Source: Betaproteobacteria bacterium
Lineage (GTDB): Bacteria > Pseudomonadota > Gammaproteobacteria > Burkholderiales > SG8-39
Assembly (NCBI GenBank): GCA_027317055.1
Contig: DAHVFK010000013.1
Location: 1-20,877, forward strand
Length of the DNA stretch: 20,877 bases
Direction: 5' to 3'
Of this stretch, positions 6,642 through 16,500 are shown in pieces. Under the pieces are notes generated by a model. It had not been told where the DNA came from. It saw only the letters and a list, made by a program, of their open reading frames with translations, and did no database searches. Both the position numbers and the translations under genes were made by a program. Each line of letters begins with the position of its first letter. Positions within the stretch are counted from its first letter, which is position 1.

Positions 6642-7598
6642 TTAAAGCCGTTCGATGATGCGCTCGCCGAAAAGGCCCTGCGGCCGGAACAGCAGGAAAA
6701 CGAGCGCGATGACGTAGGCGAACCAGCTCTCGATCCCTCCCCCGACGAGCGGCCCCCAGTAAAACTCGCCCATCTTCTCGCCAACCCCGATGATGAGGCC
6801 GCCGACGATAGCGCCCGGGATGGACGTGAAGCCGCCCAGGATCAGCACCGGCAGCGCCTTCAGCGCGATGATTTCCAGTGCGAACGAGACGTTCGAGCGG
6901 GCGCCCCACATGATGCCGGTCGCCAGGGCGACGACGCCGGCGGCGAACCAGACCACGACCCAGATCTGCTCGAGCGAGATGCCGACCGACAGGGCCGCGC
7001 GGTGGCTGTCGGCCACCGCTCGCAGCGCGCGGCCGATGCGCGTGCGGTTGAACACGATGCCGAGCCCCGCAACCATGAGCGAGGCGATGATCGCGGCCGC
7101 GATATCGATCTTCTGCAGTTGCACGTAGCCGCCGAGCATGTTGATGCGGTAGGAACCGCTCGGCAGCCCCAGCTCGCCCGAGATCATCACCTTGGGATCG
7201 CCGCCGAAGATCAGTTCGCCCAACCCGATCAGAACGTAGGTGAGTCCGAACGTGGCCATGAACAGGATGATCTCGGGCTGGTTGACGAGCGGCCGCAGGA
7301 TGGCGCGCTCGACGGCGACGGCGAGGACCAGCATCACCACGACGGTGAGCGCCAGCGCCACGTATGCCGGCACCCCGTGCTCGTTGAGGCCGACCAGGGT
7401 GAGCGCCGCGAACACGACCATGATGCCCTGCGCGAAGTTGAACACGCCGGAGGCCTTGAAGATGAGAACGAAGCCGAGCGCGATCAGGGCGTACAGGACG
7501 CCGCTGACGAGCCCGTCCCACAGCGTCTGCACCAGCAGGTCGGGGGCGTGGCCCATCTGCATGAACGGATCGACGAAGATGCTGTAGAGAAGGTGCAC
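6642..7598 (-). CDS. livH: Liv-type ABC transporter permease (LivH-like)
   Basis: Inner-membrane permease of 318 residues, partner of LivM. About eight hydrophobic segments are visible. The N-terminal block GLVSGVLYALIALGFVLIFKASGVFNFAQG is the LivH hallmark (split here as GLVSGVLYALIALG and FKASGVFNFAQG), and the coupling loop is RIGRALRAVADSHRAALSVGI. Near the C-terminus are PGAIVGGLIIG and FRPQGLFGERI. The start is GTG 7598, 10 bases after the livG stop, whose TAAGAGAA includes the presumed ribosome-binding site. A later ATG at 7562 would remove residues that homologues usually keep. The gene sits inside a tight livG-livH-livM run. Confidence 0.94.
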   Translation of the reverse strand: MHLLYSIFVDPFMQMGHAPDLLVQTLWDGLVSGVLYALIALGFVLIFKASGVFNFAQGIMVVFAALTLVGLNEHGVPAYVALALTVVVMLVLAVAVERAILRPLVNQPEIILFMATFGLTYVLIGLGELIFGGDPKVMISGELGLPSGSYRINMLGGYVQLQKIDIAAAIIASLMVAGLGIVFNRTRIGRALRAVADSHRAALSVGISLEQIWVVVWFAAGVVALATGIMWGARSNVSFALEIIALKALPVLILGGFTSIPGAIVGGLIIGVGEKMGEFYWGPLVGGGIESWFAYVIALVFLLFRPQGLFGERIIERL

Positions 7599-7608
7599 GG
7601 TCGTTCTC

Positions 7609-8409
7609 TTAGTGTGCGACCCCGAGATAGGCGTCGATGACGGCCTGATCGCTGCGCACCTGGTCGGGCGTGCCGTCGGCGATCTTGCTTCCGTAGTCGA
7701 GCACGACGACGCGATCGGAGATGTCCATCACCACACCCATGTCGTGCTCGATCAGAACGATCGTGGTGCCGTAGTGGTCGTTTACGTCGAGCACGAAGCG
7801 GCACATGTCCTGCTTCTCCTCGAGGTTCATTCCCGCCATCGGTTCGTCCAGCAGCAGCACCGAGGGCTCCATCGCCAGCGCGCGCGCCAGCTCGACGCGC
7901 TTCTGCAGGCCGTAGGGCAGCTGGCCGACCGGCGTTCGCCGGATGTGCTGGATCTCGAGGAAATCGATGATCTCCTCGACCGCGCGCCGGTGCTCGATCT
8001 CCTCGCGCCGCGCCGCCGGCAGCCAGAACGCTTCCTGCAGTAGGTTGCCGCGCATCTTCAGGTTGCGCCCGACCATGATGTTGTCGAGCACCGTCATGCC
8101 GCGGAACAGCGCGATGTTCTGGAAGGTGCGGCCGATGCCCATCGTGGCCGCAACGTGCGGCTTCATGCCGCGGAACTCGCGCCCCCTGAAGCGGATGATG
8201 CCGTGCTGCGGCTGGTAAAAGCCGTTCAAAACGTTGAGCATCGAGCTCTTGCCGGCGCCGTTCGGACCGATGATCGCGCGCACCTCGTGCTCGCGCACAT
8301 CGAACGAAACCTCGGTAAGCGCCCTCACGCCGCCGAAGGTAAGCGAAACCTCTTCGACCGCCAGCACCGGGGCGCCGATACGCTGCGCTCGAGCCTCGGT
8401 TTCCGTCAT
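7609..8409 (-). CDS. livG: Liv-type ABC transporter ATP-binding protein (LivG-like)
   Basis: First ATPase of the importer, 266 residues. Walker A is GPNGAGKS (48-55), a GRTFQNIALF block lies at 93-102, the signature is degenerate (LPYGLQKR, 164-171), Walker B is VLLLDEP (184-190), and the switch His is in EHDM (221-224). LPYG in place of LSGG at this place is common in LivG. ATG 8409 lies 4 bases after the stop of the acyl-CoA synthetase gene, which implies translational coupling; earlier in-frame ATGs would run far into that gene. The adjacency ties the importer to carboxylate activation. Confidence 0.94.
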   Translation of the reverse strand: MTETEARAQRIGAPVLAVEEVSLTFGGVRALTEVSFDVREHEVRAIIGPNGAGKSSMLNVLNGFYQPQHGIIRFRGREFRGMKPHVAATMGIGRTFQNIALFRGMTVLDNIMVGRNLKMRGNLLQEAFWLPAARREEIEHRRAVEEIIDFLEIQHIRRTPVGQLPYGLQKRVELARALAMEPSVLLLDEPMAGMNLEEKQDMCRFVLDVNDHYGTTIVLIEHDMGVVMDISDRVVVLDYGSKIADGTPDQVRSDQAVIDAYLGVAH

Positions 8410-8413
8410 ACGG

Positions 8414-10372
8414 TCAGGCGGCCTCGCGCGCGGCCGCGGGCGGGAAGCTGCGAGCGTCGCAGATCGACAGATCGGCGGAAATCTGCCCGGTGCGACCGTC
8501 CTCGTAGCGCACTTGCGCCTCGACGTGCACCGACTCCTTTCCGGCGTAGAGCGCTTCGACCAGCGACGCGTACCTCTCCGCGATGTAGCCGCGGCGTACC
8601 TTGCGCGTGCGCGTGAGCTCGCCGTCGTCGGCGTCGAGCTCCTTGTGCAGCAGCAGGAAGCGATGAATCTGGCTCCCGGCAAGTTCCGGATCGGCGGCGA
8701 GGTCGGCGTTAACTTGCTCGACGCACTGGGTGATCAGGTCGCGGACCTCCTTGCGCGAGGCAAGGTCGACGTAACCGGTGTACGCCAGTTTGCGCTTCTC
8801 GGCCCAGTTGCCGACCGCCTCCATGTCGATGTTGATGAAGGCGCACACGCGGTCACGCGCGTGGCCGAAGGCAACCGCCTCCTTGATGTAGGGAAAGAAC
8901 TTGAGCTTGTTTTCGAGGTACTTGGGGGCAAACAGCGTGCGGTCGTCGAGCCTGCCGACGTCCTTGACGCGGTCGATGATCTTGAGATGTCCGTCGGCGT
9001 CGAGGTAGCCCGCATCGCCGGTATGGAACCACCCTTCCGCGTCCTTGGCTTGCTCGGTCGCCTGCGGGTTCTTGTAGTACTCCCTGAACAGGCCCGGGGA
9101 GCGGATCAGCAGCTCGCGCTGCGGCGTGAACTTGAGCTCGACCCCGCGCACCGCCGGGCCGACGGTATCCGCCTTGACCTGGCCGTTCGGCTGCACGCAG
9201 ACGAATACCGAGGTCTCGGTCGAGCCGTAGAGTTGCTTCAGGTTTATGCCGATCGAGCGGTAGAACCTGAACAAATCCGGTCCGATGGCCTCTCCGGCGG
9301 TATAGGCGACGCGCACCCGGCTCATGCCGAGCACGTTGCGCAGCGGCCCGTACACGAGCAGGTCTCCCAGCGCGTAGTGCAGGCGCTGCGCCATGCCGAC
9401 AGGTTTACGGTCGAGAATGGCGCCGCCGACGCGCCGCGCCACGTCCATGAAGTGCCGGTACAGGGCGCGCTTGAAGCGCCCGGCGTCCTCCATGCGGATC
9501 GATACCTGAGTGAGCAGGGCTTCGAGCACCCGCGGCGGCGCGAAGTAGTAGCTGGGCCCGATCTCGCGCATGTCGGTCATCAGCGTCTCGGCCGACTCGG
9601 GGCAGCAGATGCAATAGCCGGTGGCGAAAGGCTGGGCGTAGGAGAAGATGTTCTGGCCGATCCAGGCCGGGGGCAGGTAGGCGATTACGACGTCGCGATC
9701 CGTGAGGCCTTCCATCTCGGCGGCCGCCCTGGCGCGGTCGATCAGCGCATGATGAGTGAGTACCACGCCCTTGGGGGTGGCGGTGGTGCCTGAAGTGAAG
9801 AACATCGCTGCCGGGTCATCCCCCGCGCCCTTCTCGATCTCGCGCTCGAGAAACCCGGGATCGCGCTTGGCCGCCTCGGAGCCGATCTCGCGCAGCCTGT
9901 CGTAACTTGCAAGCTGCGGCTGGGCGTAGTGGCGCAGGCCGCGCGGATTGTCGTAATAGATGTGCTTGAGCGTCGGGCATTGCGGCAGGATCTCGAGCAG
10001 CTTGTCGACCTGCTCCTGGTCCTCCACGACCGCGAGGGCGATCTCGGCATTCTGGATCGGGAATGCCATCTCGGCCGCGACCGCGTCCTGGTACAACGGC
10101 ACCGGGACGGCGCCCAGGCACTGCGCGGCGCACATCGCGGCGTAGATGCGCGGACGGTTGTCGCCGACCAGCGCCATGTGATCGCCGCGCTTGAGCCCCT
10201 GGTCCGCGAAGCCGCAGGCGAGCACGCGCACCTCGTCGGCGAGCTGGGTCCAGGTCCAGGTCTGCCAAATGCCGCGATCCTTCTCGCGGATCGCGGGCCG
10301 CGCGCCACGCACTTTGGCGTGGTGCAACAGCAATTTGGGAAACGTGTCGAGCGCCCCGATGTCGGCTGCCAT
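8414..10372 (-). CDS. Long-chain-type acyl-CoA synthetase (AMP-forming)
   Basis: Adenylate-forming acyl-CoA ligase of 652 residues, FadD15/long-chain type. ATP loop TSGTTATPKG is at 193-202, YGSTE at 382-386, FHTGD at 449-453, DRVKD at 467-471, and a C-terminal TRTRKVRRG segment (587-595) holds the likely catalytic lysine. ATG 10372 is chosen because GAGGAGGAAGC ends 3 bases before it; ATG 10402 is a weaker alternative. It is the first gene of the liv run, 4 bases before livG, so import and CoA activation of the cargo are probably coupled. The 137 bases before it hold no clear promoter that I can defend. Chain length or aromatic preference cannot be read from sequence. Confidence 0.93.
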   Translation of the reverse strand: MAADIGALDTFPKLLLHHAKVRGARPAIREKDRGIWQTWTWTQLADEVRVLACGFADQGLKRGDHMALVGDNRPRIYAAMCAAQCLGAVPVPLYQDAVAAEMAFPIQNAEIALAVVEDQEQVDKLLEILPQCPTLKHIYYDNPRGLRHYAQPQLASYDRLREIGSEAAKRDPGFLEREIEKGAGDDPAAMFFTSGTTATPKGVVLTHHALIDRARAAAEMEGLTDRDVVIAYLPPAWIGQNIFSYAQPFATGYCICCPESAETLMTDMREIGPSYYFAPPRVLEALLTQVSIRMEDAGRFKRALYRHFMDVARRVGGAILDRKPVGMAQRLHYALGDLLVYGPLRNVLGMSRVRVAYTAGEAIGPDLFRFYRSIGINLKQLYGSTETSVFVCVQPNGQVKADTVGPAVRGVELKFTPQRELLIRSPGLFREYYKNPQATEQAKDAEGWFHTGDAGYLDADGHLKIIDRVKDVGRLDDRTLFAPKYLENKLKFFPYIKEAVAFGHARDRVCAFINIDMEAVGNWAEKRKLAYTGYVDLASRKEVRDLITQCVEQVNADLAADPELAGSQIHRFLLLHKELDADDGELTRTRKVRRGYIAERYASLVEALYAGKESVHVEAQVRYEDGRTGQISADLSICDARSFPPAAAREAA

Positions 10373-10509
10373 CGAGCTTCCTCCTCCATTTGAACGAACC
10401 ATCGGCCGGTCCTCCCCGGCCTGCGCTCGCGATCGTATCTGATTCCTGCCCCAGTATGACACGCTGCGCAGCAGCAAAGTCTAGCCGCTGGTCGTCTACG
10501 CTTGTGCCC

Positions 10510-11766
10510 TCATCGATCGCGCAGCTCGCGCGCACCGCTGCGCCGCTCCGCCAGGCGCGGGGTCAGCTTCAAATCCCGGTTCAGGCGCGCGAACACTGAA
10601 AACAAGCGGATCCGCCAGTTGACGGCAAACGCGTCGGCGCCGTGGCCCGAGAGCAGCGAAGTGACTGCCTGCCGCAGCTTCAATTTGTCGGTTGGATGAA
10701 TCAGTAGCTCGGCGGTTTCCGGTCGATAGAAACTGCGGACGAAATCGCGGTAGGCGCGCTCCGTACGCCGCAGCCAGCGCTCGTAGCGCGCGAACGCCGC
10801 GCGGGAGAAGCGTCGCCGCGTCAACGCCGCGTCGATGGCCGCCGCCGCCTGGAAGGCGCCGCCCAGCGCGAGTTGTACGCCGCTCGAGAACACCGGGTCG
10901 ATGAATGCGGCGGCATCGCCCACCAGCAGCCAGCGATCGCCGGCGAGCTGGCTCGCGGAATAGGAGTAGTCGGATGCGGTCCGGATCGGCGCGAGACGAC
11001 GGGCAGCATCGAAGCGCGCCGCCAGGTAGGGGCTTTCGGCAAGGCCGCGCTCGAAGTACGCGGCGTCGGGCTTGCTGCCGCGTAGCGCCTTCGCGGGCGC
11101 TACGAGCCCCACGCTGGTGCGATCGCCGGCGAGCGGGATCACCCACCACCAGCCATCACGAACGAGCACGATCGTGATGTCTCCCGCCGAGTCGCCGCTG
11201 CCGCGCGAAGCGCCGCCGTAGTGGGAGAACACGGCGAAATTGCGCAGCTCGGGGTCCATTCGACGCAGCTTGAAGCGGCCGGCAAGCATCGAGCGCTGCC
11301 CCGTTGCGTCCACCAGCACGCTGGCGCGCAGCGTGGCGTTCCCGGCAACTACCTCGACACCGTCGTCGCCGACGGTGAAGTCTCGCACCTCGCATGCCTG
11401 GCGCACGTCCGCGCCGGCTCGCGCGGCGTTGTCGAGCAGGATCGCGTCGAATCGATCGCGGTCGACCTCGAACGCATAGGGCGATCCGCCGAGCAGGCTG
11501 TCGGCGAAGGGATAGCGGCGCGACAGCGAGCCGTCGCCGACCACGAACTCCGCCGCGTACTTGTGCGGAAAACCGGCGGCTTCCACGGCATCGAGGACCC
11601 CAAGCTCACGCAGCGGCGCAACGCTGCAGGGCAACAGCGATTCGCCGATGTGGAAGCGCGGAAAGCGCTCGCGCTCGAGCAGCACGACGCGCCGCCCAGC
11701 TTGCGCAAGGCGCGTCGCAGTTGCCGCTCCCGCGGGCCCTCCTCCGATGATGATCGCGTCGTACAC
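10510..11766 (-). CDS. FAD-dependent oxidoreductase, flavin-dependent halogenase-like
   Basis: Flavoprotein of 418 residues with the FAD-binding GGGPAG (8-13), E31 at the end of the second strand, and GDAAAFIDPVFSSGV (283-297). The GESLLP segment (41-46) and GWWWVIP (205-211) match the patterns of flavin-dependent halogenases, including their GWxWxIP motif. K69, in FPHKYAAEF, lies where phenol and pyrrole halogenases keep the catalytic lysine. Family knowledge: this superfamily also contains non-halogenating hydroxylases and reductases, so halogenation is not established. The start is GTG 11766 with only a weak AGGG 12 bases upstream. It lies 67 bases after the amidase gene and 137 before the acyl-CoA synthetase gene on the same strand. 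Geranylgeranyl-reductase-type function is the main alternative. Confidence 0.82.
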   Translation of the reverse strand: MYDAIIIGGGPAGAATATRLAQAGRRVVLLERERFPRFHIGESLLPCSVAPLRELGVLDAVEAAGFPHKYAAEFVVGDGSLSRRYPFADSLLGGSPYAFEVDRDRFDAILLDNAARAGADVRQACEVRDFTVGDDGVEVVAGNATLRASVLVDATGQRSMLAGRFKLRRMDPELRNFAVFSHYGGASRGSGDSAGDITIVLVRDGWWWVIPLAGDRTSVGLVAPAKALRGSKPDAAYFERGLAESPYLAARFDAARRLAPIRTASDYSYSASQLAGDRWLLVGDAAAFIDPVFSSGVQLALGGAFQAAAAIDAALTRRRFSRAAFARYERWLRRTERAYRDFVRSFYRPETAELLIHPTDKLKLRQAVTSLLSGHGADAFAVNWRIRLFSVFARLNRDLKLTPRLAERRSGARELRDR

Positions 11767-11833
11767 GCCGCACCCGCGCCCTATCGGTAAGCTCGATATG
11801 GAAGGTATGCGACCATCCGGTTCGAGGGAATAC

Positions 11834-12775
11834 CTATTCGAGTACCACCCGCGGGAAATAGCACGAGACGACCCAGTTCGGCACGTCGACGATCGAACTG
11901 ATGCGCAAGTCCGCGCACACGCTGCACAGCATGTAGGCGTCGATCGGCGAGTAGCCGAAGCGCCGGCTCAGCAGCTCGATCATTTCGGACACCGCACTGC
12001 GGGCGTCGGCCATAAGATCAGGCCCGATGCCTGTCGTCACTTCGTAGCCCCGGGTGTCGAAATGCTTGGTCAGGGGGCCGGGCGTGACGTAACGTGGCGA
12101 GCGAAGCTTGGCGTCCTTCACCAGATCGAACTTGAGCGCCACGTCGATCGGGCTCTCGATCGCCGTGCCGCATACCTCGCCGTCGCCCTGCGCCGCATGC
12201 GTGTCACCGACGGAGAAGATCGCGCCGTCAACCTCGACCGGCAAGTAGAGCTCGACCCCTTCGACGATGTCGCGAATGTCCATGTTGCCGCCAACGTTGC
12301 GCGGAGGAATGATGCTGTGCAGGCCGGGGGCGGCCGGCGCAACGCCGATCGTTCCGCACATCGGCTTCAGCGGCACGCGTCCGCCCGGACCGTACATCGC
12401 GCTCCCGTGGCCCGGGTCGTAGTTCCAGTGATGCAGCTTCGCCTGCGGGAACTGGTCGGTGAGCAACCCGAAACCCGGAATATTCCCGGTCCAGCCCCAG
12501 CCCGACGGGCGAAAGGAGAGCACCGTGACCTTGAGCGCGTCGCCGGGCTTCGCGCCGTCGATGTACACCGGCCCCGTCACCGGATTTACGCGCGCGAGGT
12601 CGAGCTTTTCGAGGTCAGCTTGCGTGGAATCGCGGTTCAGCTGTCCGGACGAAGCGTCGACGATCTCGAAATTCACCGTCTCGCCGGGCGCAATCTTCAG
12701 GCGCGGGGTGAACGCGTTGTTCCAGCCGTGGTGAATGTGCTCCCTGTGAATCGTGTGCTGATTGCGTGCGTTCAT
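11834..12775 (-). CDS. Acetamidase/formamidase family protein
   Basis: FmdA/AmdA-type amidohydrolase of 313 residues, expected to release ammonia and a carboxylate from a short amide in the cytoplasm. Family marks are IAPGETVNFEIVDASSGQ, the NPVTGPVYIDGAKPGDAL block, the GHGSAMYGPGG segment, and EVDGAIFSVGDTHAAQGDGE, which carries conserved acidic and His residues of the family. ATG 12775 is chosen because the stop of the preceding SDR gene (TAG at 12787-12789) forms part of AGGAA about 8 bases ahead of it, giving tight coupling. Longer in-frame versions only shadow the SDR gene. The role beside icmF is unknown; it may hydrolyse an amide precursor of the acid. Substrate is inferred from family only. 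Confidence 0.9.
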   Translation of the reverse strand: MNARNQHTIHREHIHHGWNNAFTPRLKIAPGETVNFEIVDASSGQLNRDSTQADLEKLDLARVNPVTGPVYIDGAKPGDALKVTVLSFRPSGWGWTGNIPGFGLLTDQFPQAKLHHWNYDPGHGSAMYGPGGRVPLKPMCGTIGVAPAAPGLHSIIPPRNVGGNMDIRDIVEGVELYLPVEVDGAIFSVGDTHAAQGDGEVCGTAIESPIDVALKFDLVKDAKLRSPRYVTPGPLTKHFDTRGYEVTTGIGPDLMADARSAVSEMIELLSRRFGYSPIDAYMLCSVCADLRISSIVDVPNWVVSCYFPRVVLE

Positions 12776-12786
12776 GACTTGGATTC

Positions 12787-13542
12787 CTACACCGCGACCG
12801 TGAGGGCGCCGTCGATCACCAGGTTCGTGCCGGAAACCCGGCTTGCCACCGGGCTGGAGAGGAACACAACCCCGCTCGCAACCTCCGCCGGCGTTCCGAA
12901 TTTTCCGGTCGGATTGACCTTGAGCGTCGAATTGAAAAGATCCGGCACGTTCTTCTCGATCGTCTGCCAGATCCCGCCGTCGAAATACGTGTTGCCGGGC
13001 GAAACGCAGTTGACGCGTATCCTCTTGCTGACCAGATTGCGGCTCAGTCCCTTTGCGTAGTGGATCAGCGCGGCCTTGAACGCGCCGTAGGATCCGGCGG
13101 CAAAATCGACCTCGAAGCCGGAAACGCTGGAGATCAGCACGATCGAGCCGCCGGTCGATTTCTCGAGGAACGGCACCGCCGCCGCCACCGCGTTGACGCT
13201 GTGCATCATGTCGACGCGAAACGACTTCTCCCAGGTTTCGGCCGAGTCGCCGACGGCCAGCGCGCTCACGTTGCATACCAGCGCATCGATGCCACCAAGT
13301 TCCGCGGCACTGGCAGATATCCAATCGGCCAATGCCCCCGGGTCCGCGACGTCCAGTGCGCGGCCATAGGCCTTGATACCACGGGCCTTCAACGAGGCAA
13401 CCGCCGCCGCGACCTCGTCCGCATTGCGCGCGCAGATCGAGACGTTCGCCCCTTCGGCGGCAAAGGCGTCCGCGATAGCTCGCCCGATGCCCTTGGTTGC
13501 GCCAGTGATGACTGCGCGCTTGCCCTTCAGTCCGAGATCCAT
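12787..13542 (-). CDS. Short-chain dehydrogenase/reductase (SDR)
   Basis: NAD(P)-dependent Rossmann-fold oxidoreductase of 251 residues, classical SDR length. The cofactor motif is TGATKGIG (13-20), NVS is at 91-93, S139 and Y152-x3-K156 form the catalytic set, and a PG segment follows in CVSPGN. C39-A-R-N after the second strand suggests no acidic NAD-selective residue, so NADP use is possible. ATG 13542 has AAGGAG 6 bases upstream. It follows icmF by 19 bases and overlaps the amidase ribosome-binding site, so all three are probably one transcript. Likely oxidises or reduces a hydroxyacyl-CoA or related alcohol; the substrate is inference. Confidence 0.93.
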   Translation of the reverse strand: MDLGLKGKRAVITGATKGIGRAIADAFAAEGANVSICARNADEVAAAVASLKARGIKAYGRALDVADPGALADWISASAAELGGIDALVCNVSALAVGDSAETWEKSFRVDMMHSVNAVAAAVPFLEKSTGGSIVLISSVSGFEVDFAAGSYGAFKAALIHYAKGLSRNLVSKRIRVNCVSPGNTYFDGGIWQTIEKNVPDLFNSTLKVNPTGKFGTPAEVASGVVFLSSPVASRVSGTNLVIDGALTVAV

Positions 13543-13561
13543 GTCAGGCTCCTTGTCGATA

Positions 13562-16500
13562 CTACATGCTACGCCGGTACTGTCCGCCGACCTCGAACAG
13601 GGCGTGCGTGATCTGCCCCAGTGAGCACACGCGCACCGCGTCGACCAGCACCTCGAACACGTTCTCGTCGCGGATCACCGCCTGCTGCAGGCGCTCGAGC
13701 ATCGCTTTCGATCGCGCAGCGTTTTTCTTGTGGAATTCACGCAGGCGCTTGAGCTGCGACTGCTTTTCCTGTTCGCTCGAACGAATCAGCTCGATCTTCG
13801 CCGGGGTCGTGTCGCCGTGCGGGTTGCGAAAGGTGTTCACGCCCACGATCGGGTAGGAGCCGTCGTGCTTCTTGTGCTCGTAGGTGAGCGACTCCTCCTG
13901 GATCTTGCCGCGCTGGTAGCCGGTCTCCATCGCGCCGAGCACTCCGCCGCGCGCCGAAATCGCCTCGAACTCCTTCAGCACCGCCTCTTCCACCAGGTCG
14001 GTCAGCTCGTCAATGATGAACGAGCCCTGGTTGGGGTTCTCGTTCTTCGCCAGCCCCCACTCCTTGTTCAGGATCAGCTGGATCGCCATCGCGCACCGCA
14101 CCGAGTCCTCGGTCGGGGTGGTGATCGCCTCGTCATAGGCATTGGTGTGCAGCGAATTGGTGTTGTCGTAGGTCGAGATCAGCGCCTGCAGCGTGGTGCG
14201 GATGTCGTTGAACGCGATCTCCTGCGCGTGCAGCGAGCGGCCCGAGGTCTGGGAGTGGAACTTGAGCTTCTGGCTGCGCTCGTTGGCGCCGTAGCGGTGC
14301 TTCATCGCCACCGCCCAGACGCGCCGCGCCACGCGCCCGAGCACCGCGTACTCGGGATCCATGCCGTAGCTGAAGAAGAAGGAGAGATTCGGTGCGAAGT
14401 CGTCGACGTGCATCCCGCGCGCGAGGTAGGCCTCGACGAAGGTGAAGCCGTTGGCGAGCGTGAAGGCGAGCTGGCTGATCGGGTTCGCGCCCGCCTCGGC
14501 GATGTGGTAGCCGGAGATCGACACCGAGTAGAAGTTCTTCACTCCGTTGTGGATGAAGTACTGCTGGATGTCGCCCATCACCTTGAGCGAGAACTCGGTT
14601 GAGTAGATGCAGGTGTTCTGGCCCTGGTCTTCCTTCAGGATGTCGGCCTGCACCGTACCGCGCACCGTGGCGAGGGTCCATTCGCGGATCTTGTGCGCCT
14701 CGTCCTCGGTCGGTCCGCGGCCGTTCTCGGCGCGGAACTTGTCGAGCTGCTGATCGAGCGCGGTGTTGAAGAACATCGCCAGAATGGTCGGCGCCGGGCC
14801 GTTGATCGTCATCGAGACCGAAGTATTCGGCGCGCACAGGTCGAAGCCGCCGTAGAGCACCTTCATGTCTTCCAGCGTGGCGATCGATACGCCGGAGTTG
14901 CCTACCTTGCCGTAGATGTCGGGCCGTTCGTCGGGATCGAATCCGTACAGCGTGACCGAGTCGAACGCGGTCGACAGGCGCTTGGCGGGCATGTCCTTGG
15001 ACAGCAGGTGAAAGCGCTTGTTGGTGCGGAAGGCATCGCCCTCGCCCGCGAACATGCGCGTCGGATCCTCGTTCTCGCGCTTGAACGCGAACACGCCGGC
15101 GGTGAACGGAAACGACCCGGGCACGTTCTCGCGCATCTGCCAGCGCAGGATCTCGCCGTGGTCCTCGTAGCGCGGCAGCGCAACCTTCGGCAGTTTGCTG
15201 CCCGACAGCGTGGTGTAGGTGAGCGTGGTGCGGATCTCGCGCCCGCGGATCTTCACCACGTACTCGTCGCCCGAATAGGCTTTCAGCGTCTCGGGCCACA
15301 TTTCGAGCAGCTTGCGTGCGCGCGCATCGAGCGCGGCGTTCTTCTCGTCGATCAGGGAGTCGAGCTCGCGCGCCTCCTTGCCGGCCTTGAGCAGCATCGC
15401 CTTGGCCGCGATCAGCTGCTGGCGCTCGCGCGCGAGGCCTGCCTGCTCGCGCGCATGGCCGTGATAGCCCCGTACCGACTCGGCGATCTCGGCCAAGTAG
15501 CGCTGCCGCTTGGGCGGTATCACCACGTGCACGCTCGAGGAGACCTTGGCTTCGATCTTCGGCAGCGCTCCCGGGGCGAGCGACAGGCCCTTGGCGGCGA
15601 GCCTGGCGGCGACCGCCTGGTAAAGGGCGGTGACGCCGTCGTCGTTGAAGCGCGAGGCGATGGTGCCGAACACCGGCATGTCTTCGGGCGAGGCCCTGAA
15701 TGCCTCTCGGTTGCGCTGCACCTGCTTCCTTACGTCGCGCAGCGCGTCGTCGGCGCCCTTGCGGTCGAACTTGTTGATCGCGACGAAGTCGGCGAAGTCG
15801 AGCATGTCGATCTTCTCGAGCTGGCTCGCGGCGCCGAACTCGGGCGTCATGACATACAGCGACACGTCTACGTGCGGCACGATCGCGGCGTCGCCCTGCC
15901 CGATGCCCGAGGTCTCCACCAGCACCAGGTCGTACCCGGCCACGCGGCAGGCAGCGACCGCTTCGGGCAGCGCAGCGGCGATTTCCGCGCCCGAGGCGCG
16001 CGTCGCGAGCGAGCGCATGAAGACCTGCTTGCCGTGGATCGCGTTCATGCGGATGCGATCGCCGAGCAGCGCACCGCCGGTCTTCCTGCGCGAAGGGTCG
16101 ACTGCGACGATGGCGATCTTCAGCCGGTCCGCCTGGTCCAGGCGAAATCGGCGCACCAGCTCGTCGGTCAGCGAGCTCTTGCCCGCGCCGCCGGTGCCGG
16201 TGACACCGAGCACCGGGGCCGATTTGCCCTTGGCGGCATTTACCAGCTCTTTCTTCGTGTTTTCGTCCAATGCGCCCAGTTCCAGCGCGGTGATCACCTG
16301 CGCCAGCGCCCGGCGGTCTCCCGCTTTGAGCGCCTTGAGGTCCTTCGGCGCGTATTGCGACGGATCGAAGTCGCAGCGCGCCAGCATGTCGTTGATCATG
16401 CCCTGCAGGCCCATTTTCTGCCCGTCCTCGGGCGAGTAGATGCGCGCCACGCCATAGTCGTGCAGGACCTGGACCTCCTCGGGCACGATCACCCCGCCGC

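Noticed and set aside
8234..9793. 519-codon plus-strand frame opposite the acyl-CoA synthetase gene
   Set aside because: It is a shadow of the synthetase reading frame; no family features.
10373..10509. Promoter for the synthetase-liv run in the 137-base gap
   Set aside because: Only poor -35/-10 pairs with wrong spacing could be found; nothing defensible from sequence alone.
11767..11833. Terminator between the amidase and halogenase-like genes
   Set aside because: Only a weak GGTAT/ATACC pairing with a long loop and a short CTCGAA direct repeat; no T-run.
11834..13324. Extended 496-residue version of the amidase
   Set aside because: The extra N-terminus is a shadow of the SDR gene; ATG 12775 begins the homologous protein.
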